Assembly: GCA_015231175.1 (NCBI GenBank)
Contig: JADGBZ010000025.1
Coordinates: 1 to 41,746 of the forward strand
Source of the DNA: Magnetococcales bacterium
GTDB taxonomy: Bacteria; Pseudomonadota; Magnetococcia; Magnetococcales; DC0425bin3
Direction: 5' to 3'
Length of the DNA stretch: 41,746 bases
Every line of letters begins with the position of its first letter. The stretch's first letter is position 1. Positions 33,191 through 39,211 of this stretch are shown piece by piece. The notes beneath the pieces are model-generated. The model searched no databases, was not told the origin of the DNA, and saw only the letters and a program-made list of their open reading frames with translations. Made by a program: the position numbers and the translations under genes.

Positions 33191-33806
33191 ATGAAAGGTT
33201 TGTCAGGCCGGGATTTGGCGCTGCATCGATCCGACTCCACCCAGGAGGCTTTCCAACGCATTTTGCGCCATCACTGGTCCAGTGTGCTTTTTTGGGAGGG
33301 CGCTGCCCACGAAGGGGGGGGATCCGGAAGGGGTGCATCAGATGCGCGTTGCCTTGCGGCGGTTGCGTTCGGCCTTGGTGGTGTTCCGCAGAGCAGTTCC
33401 CCGCGAGATCACGGCGTGGCATGGCGAAGAGATGCGTTGGCTGGCCAGTGCGATGGCCCCGGCCCGGGATTGGGATGTCCTATTGACCATCGAACCCTTT
33501 GCCATCGCGGCATTGACGCGGCGTTATGGCAAACTGTTGCGCCAGGGAGAGTCGATCGGGCGCATGTCTTCCGAGGAGTCCCACCAACTGCGTATCGCGT
33601 GCAAAAAATTTCGTTACGCCCTGGAATTTTTTGACACCCTGCCAGGCTGCAAAGGAGTCGGCCACCTTCTCGGCCACCTGAAAAATTTTCAGGAGTGTCT
33701 CGGCATCATCAATGACGCGTCCCTGATCACCCCCTTGTTGACCCGTCTTCTGGTCGGGGTCGAGGACCGGGATACACTCCTCTGCGCCGGCGCCGTCATG
33801 AGATGA
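33191..33806 (+). pseudogene. CHAD domain gene remnant, frameshifted and truncated
   Basis: The start of a CHAD domain (STQEAFQRILRHHWSSVLF…GAAHEGG) lies in the frame of 33191. It continues as DPEGVHQMRVALRRLRSALVV in another frame after a run of eight G at 33314-33321; seven G would restore one frame. CHAD domains bind polyphosphate through conserved His and Arg/Lys residues. The second half (SSEESHQLRIACKKFRYALEFF … LKNFQECLGIINDA) is present, but roughly 60 residues seem to be missing between ARDWDVLLTIE and the RYGKLLRQ segment. No N-terminal CYTH domain precedes it. The 5' end joins a half repeat. It is probably a decaying gene, though an error in the G run cannot be excluded. Confidence 0.75.
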
Positions 33807-33814
33807 CGTGCCTG

Positions 33815-34084
33815 TCAGGGAGCCTTCTTTTGCCTCCAGAAAAGGATCCGGCCACAAACATCACACTTCTTGACGGTCGAGAGAAAATAGATCAAGCCAA
33901 GCGTTGCAAAAAGCGGGATCAGGACGCGACTCGCCGCAATGATCGGCCCCAGACTGACATCTTCTCGAATCACTTCTCCAGGATTATTGGACACCCCAAA
34001 AAGGGTAAACAACATAATGGCAATCGCCCCGACGAAAATAAGAACCATCGGATTTTTGATCAGGGGTTTCTCGTCATGTTTCAT
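33815..34084 (-). CDS. Small two-helix membrane protein with CxxC
   Basis: An 89-residue protein with two hydrophobic helices (VLIFVGAIAIMLFTLFGV and VLIPLFATLGLIYFL) and a C-terminal CDVCGRILFW motif (CxxC) that could bind a metal. GGGAGGG is well placed before the ATG, which supports real translation. I do not recognise a named family. It converges on the CHAD remnant with 8 bp between stops and is followed upstream by a lower-GC stretch. Confidence 0.6.
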   Translation of the reverse strand: MKHDEKPLIKNPMVLIFVGAIAIMLFTLFGVSNNPGEVIREDVSLGPIIAASRVLIPLFATLGLIYFLSTVKKCDVCGRILFWRQKKAP

Positions 34085-34691
34085 GTTTGCCCTCCCGTAA
34101 AGCTGATGAACCCGGTCAACTCTCCATCGAACATGTCTTCATTATAGAGGGGAGGCGTAGGTGCGCAAGGAAATTGTTTTCCTTAAAATACAATATGTTG
34201 CAATAATATTAACCATCATGATCTGCCCATAGAATTTATGAAACATGAGACGAAAACCCTCTGCAAGAGCCTGTTTTTTTGAAAATTTATGAACGATAAA
34301 ATAATATTATCCGTATGTGCCAACGGAAAATTCCTTTTTTCTTCCAGCGGATGGAAAGATGGCCTGGAAAGGGGTCCACAGTGGATCGCCCACAAACTGG
34401 CTTGATCGGCATTCAGTGATCGGGCAATAAACAATTTTATGGCTTGAGCGTAGATGATGGATGGAAGGGAAAAAACGATGGGGGGCAGGGTGTGTAGAAT
34501 CTTACGCATGGCATGGCGAGATATGCCTAGGAATCATGCTGAATTTCAAGGATATTGGCAGAAAGGAGAGGAGGCAAAAGGTCACAGGTAACAATGCGCC
34601 GACAAGGTTCGTAAGGTTCTACGGTTTATGTAGCAAAATAGAAACAGATGACTCCGTCGCGTAGATCTTCGCAAGAAAGGTGACGTTTTTT
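34085..34691. other. AT-richer gene-free stretch
   Basis: About 600 bp with noticeably more A and T than the rest of the window (for example ataatattaaccatcatg and aacgataaaataatatta). Open frames of 97 codons (34216-34509, minus strand) and 67 codons (34461-34664, plus strand) exist. Neither has a good ribosome site or any resemblance I recognise. It may hold promoters for the small membrane protein, or be transferred or decayed DNA. Confidence 0.4.
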
Positions 34692-34817
34692 GTAACGATT
34701 CAGCACCCTTTCAAGAAAAGCCAGGACATGAAAGCCTTTGCCAGGGCTTCGCCCCGAACCCCACCAGGACACCGTCATAGGCCCCGCCAGGGGGCGGGCT
34801 CCCTGGCAGGTGGTGTG
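34692..34817 (-). repeat. GTAAC-family element in reverse orientation
   Basis: It begins GTAACGATTCAGCACCC, followed by tttcaagaaaagccaggacatgaaagcctttgc, the cttcgccccgaaccccaccagg block and the reversed core up to ctccctggcaggtggtg. The far terminal repeat is incomplete. It is the only near-full GTAAC element copy in this orientation and lies upstream of the double CZB gene. Confidence 0.7.
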
Positions 34818-34910
34818 TTTTCCCTGGAAAATTTATATTTCAGTATATAAATTATGCAATGCGGGGGCGATTCAGCCTCCGGTTTGCGCAAGTTTGAGGG
34901 AGTATCGCCC

Positions 34911-35747
34911 ATGCACATGCGTTTGGATCTGGCCATAGCACGCAATGTCCACCTGAATTGGGAACTGAAGCTGGAAAGTCTGGAGCAATCCGGGCAGGGC
35001 GACATCGCCTTGCAGACTCATGAAAATTGCGAGCTGGGCCTCTGGTTGCACAACGTCGGCGTGGAAAAATATGGTTCCGATGACACCATCCACGAGTTGA
35101 TTCGCACCCACAAGCGGTTTCATAAAAGTGCAGAGTCGGTGATTGCCAACCTGAAATCGCCACACCCGGGGCCAAAACTGGCCATGGCAGAGGTGCGCAA
35201 CATGAGCCGGGATATCATCCTTCTGCTCACCCGCATGGAGCTGCGCGCCCTGGAAAACAATCGCTCTTCGGAAGCGTTACCCCCGCCCCCTCCTCTGCGC
35301 AGATTGCTGTCACGACTGTTTGACGGACCTCAGTTCGCCACGCCGGAAGATTATAAAATTCTTGAGATCAGCCATGCCCGCCTGCAACATTTGCGGTGGA
35401 CGCTGGCCATGCCGGATGCCTTTCGCAACTGGGGGCACAACGCCATCCTCGAACCGGCTGAAACCTGCGCCCTCGGCGTCTGGATCCATGCCGTTGGCAT
35501 GCGGCGCCACCAGGATGTCCCGGCCATCGCCACCCTGGATGAGATGCACAAGGCGTTTCACGACAAGGCAACGGCCACCATATTGGCGTTGCGCAAACAC
35601 AACGGCCCCATGGCCGACCAAGCCTACCGCGAGATGTTGGAACTCAGTCGTGAAACCATCTACCTTCTGGCCATGCTCGAATTCCAGCTCCTGGATACCG
35701 ACTCCATAGCCAGGACGGCCAGCATTCTCGATGATGCGAAGCCCTGA
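34911..35747 (+). CDS. Stand-alone protein with two tandem CZB (zinc-binding) domains
   Basis: A 278-residue soluble protein made of two chemoreceptor zinc-binding (CZB) domains. Domain 1 has H14, C40 (CELGLW), H67 and H71 (HKRFH). Domain 2 has H160, C186 (CALGVW), H213 and H217 (HKAFH). Both thus keep the 3-His/1-Cys zinc site. A Pro-rich linker (ALPPPPPLRR, about 122-131) separates them. CZB domains usually sit at the end of chemoreceptors or diguanylate cyclases; here no signalling domain is attached. GAGGGAG lies about 8 nt before the ATG. The stop TGA lies within repeat sequence (gcgaagccctga), so the C-terminus may have been cut by a repeat. Confidence 0.85.
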   Translation: MHMRLDLAIARNVHLNWELKLESLEQSGQGDIALQTHENCELGLWLHNVGVEKYGSDDTIHELIRTHKRFHKSAESVIANLKSPHPGPKLAMAEVRNMSRDIILLLTRMELRALENNRSSEALPPPPPLRRLLSRLFDGPQFATPEDYKILEISHARLQHLRWTLAMPDAFRNWGHNAILEPAETCALGVWIHAVGMRRHQDVPAIATLDEMHKAFHDKATATILALRKHNGPMADQAYREMLELSRETIYLLAMLEFQLLDTDSIARTASILDDAKP

Positions 35748-35802
35748 CAAAGGCTTTCACGGCCAGCATTCTCGATGATGCGAAGCCCTGACAAAGGCTT
35801 TC
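35715..35802. repeat. Perfect 44-bp tandem duplication at the CZB gene 3' end
   Basis: 35715-35758 and 35759-35802 are identical. Each copy contains the end of the CZB gene (…gccagcattctcgatgatgcg) joined to a repeat tail (aagccctgacaaaggctttc). The absence of mismatches indicates a recent event. Confidence 0.92.
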
Positions 35803-35825
35803 CCGGTTGAAAAACCTGCAATACG

Positions 35826-36040
35826 CCCCACACTGGGCGCTGAAAAGCGCGCCCAGTGTGGGGCCATGGCCCGCCCCCTGGGCCTTTTTTGCAAACAGCG
35901 CAAAAAAGGCCTGGGAGAAGGGGGGGCGTACAACAACAAAACGGGGCGCTGCCCCGGTCCCCGCAAGGGCGCTGCCCTTGACCTGCAAGGGCGCTGCCCT
36001 TGACCCGCAAGGGAGCCAGCCCCCTGGACCCCGATTCGTT
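35826..36040 (-). repeat. Module C repeat (reverse copy) with two strong hairpins
   Basis: Two perfect stems stand at the left: CCCCACACTGGGCGC (35826-35840) with its complement at 35849-35863, and GGCCTTTTTTGC (35881-35892) with GCAAAAAAGGCC (35900-35911). The rest, read on the minus strand, is the module C core: ggggtccagggggctggctcccttgcgggtc, a CAAGGGC hairpin present twice, and the ggggaccggggc block. The same module is found in plus orientation at 38535-38671, on the other side of the helicase gene. The first stem could terminate transcription only weakly, as no T-run follows it. Confidence 0.82.
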
Positions 36041-36048
36041 GACGATGA

Positions 36049-38040
36049 TCAACGAAAACCACCCCCGCCCACGCCACGCCTGACCCGTACCCGCAGAGTG
36101 CGGTCCTGCACCACCTCGGCTGGAATCTCCGTCAAAAACCGGGAGGGACGCCCCAAAACCAGCCGGTTGAACAGCCAGCGCCGCCTGGCATAGGTCAGGT
36201 AGAGCTTTTCTCTGGCTCGCGTCATGCCCACATAAGCCAGGCGACGCTCCTCTTCCAACCCGCCGGCACCTTCCTGGGCCAGCTTGTGGGGCAGGAGATC
36301 CTCCTCCACCCCGGCCAGAAAAACCACAGCAAACTCCAGCCCCTTGGCGGCATGCAAGGTTGAGATCAGCACCTTCTCGCCCGTGCCTGGCAGGTCGGCC
36401 TGTTCCATCATGTCGGCTACCAGGGCCGCATCTTCCAAAAATTCGGTCAGGTTTTGGCGGCGTCCCAACTCATTTTTCAACTCCTGGAGATTTTCCAATT
36501 TGTCGGCCCGACGCTCGTCGTTCTCCAGGGCGTCAACATAGCCCGATTGGAGCAGCACATGTTCCAGCATTTTGCTTGGATGGTCGTGTACAAGGCGTTG
36601 GCGGGCAGTCAGGATCAAATCCACGAATGCCTGGAGAGGCTTTTTGGTTCGCGTCGTCAGCGTGCCGCCTTGCTCCAGCAGGTGGATGGCCGCGTCCAAA
36701 CAGGATCCCCCCTGCTCCCTGGCCGCAGCTTGAATGGTCTCCAGGGCAACGCTCCCCAGACCCCGGGGGGGCACATTGAGAATCCGCTCGAAGGCCAGAT
36801 TGTCCCTGCTGGAGTGGACCAGCCGTAAATAGGCCATGGCATCCTTCACCTCGGCCCGATCCATGAAACGCAGCCCCCCGACAATGTGATAGGGGATCGT
36901 GCGCCGCAGCAACGCCTCCTCCATGGCCCGGGTCTGGTGGCTGGTGCGCACCAGAATGGCGTACTGGTTGTACGCCCCGTCCTGTGCCTGACCATGAATT
37001 TCGTCAGCAACGAAACGTGCTTCGTCTTCGCCATCTTCGGCCACATACTTGACCACTTTGGCGCCATCAGCACCGGCTGTCCAAAGGCTTTTGACCATGC
37101 GCCCGCGATTGTTGCCGATCAGGGAAGCGGCAGCCTGCAAGATAAATCCGGTGGAACGATAATTTTGTTCCAGTCGGATGACGCGGGTTTCAGGATAATC
37201 CTCACTGAAGCGCAAAATGTTATCCAGGCGCGCTCCCCGCCAGCTATAGATGGATTGGTCGTCATCACCCACCACGCATAAATTGCGATGTTGGGCGGAC
37301 AACTGCATCAGCCAACGATACTGCACCAGGTTGGTATCCTGGTATTCATCGACCAAAACCTGGCGGAAGCGGGTCTGGTAGGTTTCGAGGATGGTCGGTT
37401 CCCGTTGCCACAACACCAGACAGTTACGCAGCAAATCCCCAAAGTCCATGCAGTTGGTGTTGCGCAGCGCATCCTGGTAGCCCTGAAAAAAAGAACGCAC
37501 CGCATCCCGATCACGCGGATTGCGCACATGTTCTTCGCCGATTTCATCGGGCCCCAGGGCGTCGTCCTTCCAGCGTGAGAATGCATTGGCGAGCCGGTCA
37601 TGGGTCCAATAGCTGCTTTTGTAATCCATCTGTTCCGCCAACGTCTTGATCAGACGTTTCTGGTCCGCCAGGTCCAGGATGGTAAAGTCGCTATTGAACC
37701 CGAGAATTTCAGCATGTTTGCGCAGAATCCGCGCCGACAGGGCATGAAAGGTTCCGATCCACAATCGTCCGCCGTGCAACGGACCCCATTCGGCCAGTAG
37801 TTGCCCCACCCGGTCCCGCATCTGACGGGCCGCTTTGTTGGTAAAGGTGACTGCCAAAATCTCCTCGGGGCGACACGCCCCATCCAGCACCAGCCAGGCA
37901 AGGCGGCGGGTCAACACCCGGGTCTTGCCCGAACCGGCGCCGGCCAAGATCATCAGAGGGCCTTCCCGAACCAGGACCGCCTCGCGTTGGGGTGGGTTGA
38001 GATCGGTCAAGAGAGGGGATTCGGCGAGGGAGTCATTCAT
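36049..38040 (-). CDS. Rep/UvrD-type superfamily 1A DNA helicase
   Basis: A 663-residue ATP-dependent 3'-5' helicase. All SF1A motifs are seen: LNPPQREAV (Q motif), AGAGSGKTRVL (Walker A), AVTFTNKAARQM, VDEYQDTN (Walker B), VVGDDDQSIYSWRGA, VIRLEQNYRST, STLHAAKGLEF and YVGMTRAREKL. The length and GDDDQSIYSWRGA are closest to Rep rather than the longer UvrD; PcrA-like function is possible. ATG 38040 is chosen because AGAGGA lies 7 nt upstream; ATG 38061 is in frame. The short C-terminus (RVRRGVGGGGFR) ends 9 bp from a repeat. Inverted copies of one repeat module flank the gene. Confidence 0.9.
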   Translation of the reverse strand: MNDSLAESPLLTDLNPPQREAVLVREGPLMILAGAGSGKTRVLTRRLAWLVLDGACRPEEILAVTFTNKAARQMRDRVGQLLAEWGPLHGGRLWIGTFHALSARILRKHAEILGFNSDFTILDLADQKRLIKTLAEQMDYKSSYWTHDRLANAFSRWKDDALGPDEIGEEHVRNPRDRDAVRSFFQGYQDALRNTNCMDFGDLLRNCLVLWQREPTILETYQTRFRQVLVDEYQDTNLVQYRWLMQLSAQHRNLCVVGDDDQSIYSWRGARLDNILRFSEDYPETRVIRLEQNYRSTGFILQAAASLIGNNRGRMVKSLWTAGADGAKVVKYVAEDGEDEARFVADEIHGQAQDGAYNQYAILVRTSHQTRAMEEALLRRTIPYHIVGGLRFMDRAEVKDAMAYLRLVHSSRDNLAFERILNVPPRGLGSVALETIQAAAREQGGSCLDAAIHLLEQGGTLTTRTKKPLQAFVDLILTARQRLVHDHPSKMLEHVLLQSGYVDALENDERRADKLENLQELKNELGRRQNLTEFLEDAALVADMMEQADLPGTGEKVLISTLHAAKGLEFAVVFLAGVEEDLLPHKLAQEGAGGLEEERRLAYVGMTRAREKLYLTYARRRWLFNRLVLGRPSRFLTEIPAEVVQDRTLRVRVRRGVGGGGFR

Positions 38041-38070
38041 GCAAGCATCCTCTGAAAGCAAAAATTTTCA

Positions 38071-38282
38071 GGAACTATTCACCACCTGGCAACGAATCGG
38101 GGTCCAGGGGGCTGGCTCCCTGGCTTGGTCCAGGGCAGCGCCCTGGTGGGGTTCGGGGCGAAGCCCTGATAAAGGCTTCCCTATCCAGGCTTTTCTTGAA
38201 AGGGTACTGAAAAGGGTGCTGAAAAGGGTGCTGAATGGTTACCCCAATCCGGGCTTTTCTTGCAAGGGTGCTGAATGGTTAC
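38071..38282 (+). mobile_element. GTAAC-family MITE, 212-bp copy with duplicated right end and target duplication
   Basis: The left end is GGAACTATTCACCACCT and the right end GGGTGCTGAATGGTTAC. Flanking octamers AATTTTCA (38063-38070) and AATTTTCG (38283-38290) match at 7 of 8, as expected for an 8-bp target duplication. The interior has an intact CCAGGGC-agc-GCCCTGG hairpin. The right end occurs twice (ending at 38242 and 38282), with an aaagggt(g/a)ctg triplet run just before the first, so the element has internal end duplications. Confidence 0.85.
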
Positions 38283-38534
38283 AATTTTCGGTCATTGTTC
38301 GGCTTGAAAACCGGGATGGAGGTTCGCTGTGGCGTGGGTCCAGGAACATTTTCTTGCGCGTCAGGTGCAGTAAGGCTGGCCAGCCACCGGGTGGCGAATT
38401 CTTGGAGGGGAGGGGGAGCGACTCCGAACTTTGAACGTGGGACAGTGACACAACAGGCCGCAGGTCGCAAGGTTGAAGGGATTGAGCCAGGGCAAGCGCA
38501 TGTGAAATGGGCATATCCAAAGCCATGATTGTTT
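38283..38534. other. Gene-free spacer, partly repeated elsewhere
   Basis: No gene is credible here. 38489-38534 (…gggcaagcgcatgtgaaatgggcatatccaaagcc) matches 13078-13117 at the edge of another core repeat, so it is part of a second dispersed sequence. Short open frames through it lack family resemblance. Confidence 0.5.
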
Positions 38535-38671
38535 TTTGGAATTGGGGTCCAGAGGGTTGGCTCCCTTGCGGGTCAAGGGCAGCGCCCTTACGGGGTCCGG
38601 GGCGGAGCCCCGTTTTGTTTTTGTACGCCCCCCTTCTCCCAGGCCTTTTTTGCGCTGTTTGCAAAAAAGGC
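38535..38671 (+). repeat. Module C repeat (plus copy)
   Basis: The core (ggggtccagagggttggctccc), the hairpin CAAGGGC-agc-GCCCTT (38574-38589), the ggggtccggggcggagccccg block and the GGCCTTTTTTGC/GCAAAAAAGGCC stem (about 38641-38671) occur in the same order as the reverse copy at 35881-36040. Together they form inverted repeats around the helicase gene. Confidence 0.82.
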
Positions 38672-38749
38672 CCAAGATGCGAACACATTGCAGATTTTGC
38701 GAAAATAATCGTAAAAGATAATGGTCCGTACTTTCCGCTGGCTTTTTTT

Positions 38750-39199
38750 GGGGCGCTGCCCCAAACCCCGCCAGGAGGAAGGGCGCAGCCCTTCCTCCTG
38801 GACCTCCATCCCAGTCTTTTAAACGATTTTTTTTGGGGCGCTGCCCCAAACCCCGCCAGGAGGAAGGGCGCAGCCCTTCCTCCTGGACCTCCATCCCAGT
38901 TTTTTGGACGTTTTTTTGGGGCTCCGCCCCAAACCCCGCCAGGAGGAAGGGCGCAGCCCTTCCTCCTGGACCTCCATCCCAGTTTTTTGGACGTTTTTTT
39001 GGGGCTCCGCCCCAAACCCCGCCAGGAGGAAGGGCGCAGCCCTTCCTCCTGGACCTCCATCCCAGTTTTTTGGACGTTTTTTCGGGGCTCTGCCCCGGAC
39101 CCCGCCAGGAGGAAGGGCGCAGCCCTTCCTCCTGGACCTCCATCCCAGTTTTTTAATCGTTTTTTCGGGGCTCTGCCCTTCCTCCTGAACCTCCATCCC
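38750..39199 (+). repeat. Module B tandem array: five full 83-85 bp units plus a truncated sixth
   Basis: Units begin (gggg-c) at 38750, 38835, 38918, 39001, 39084 and 39167. The first two periods are 85 and 83, the rest exactly 83. Each full unit holds GGGGC…GCCCC, then the 14-bp stem CCAGGAGGAAGGGC/GCCCTTCCTCCTGG with loop gca (first unit 38771-38801), then gacctccatcccag and a T-rich spacer. The sixth unit has lost the hairpin and ends just before the comEC ribosome site. The array has no stop codon in the comEC frame. Confidence 0.93.
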
Positions 39200-39211
39200 G
39201 ACGAGGATCAC

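Noticed and set aside
34216-34509. 97-codon minus-strand frame with a signal-peptide-like start
   Set aside because: No ribosome site before the ATG, no recognised motif, and it lies in an AT-richer stretch where such frames arise by chance.
35826-35863. Intrinsic terminator after the CZB gene
   Set aside because: The 15-bp stem is strong but no U-run follows on either strand, so it is kept only as a hairpin within the repeat.
38750-39199. CRISPR-like array upstream of comEC
   Set aside because: The whole 83-bp unit is repeated with no unique spacers of constant length, and no cas genes are present.
38507-39211. N-terminal extension of ComEC by 235 residues through the repeat array
   Set aside because: The translated part is only the repeat read in one frame (recurring PSSWTSIPVFWTFF-type segments). 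A proper ribosome site and start lie at 39212, where the family resemblance begins.
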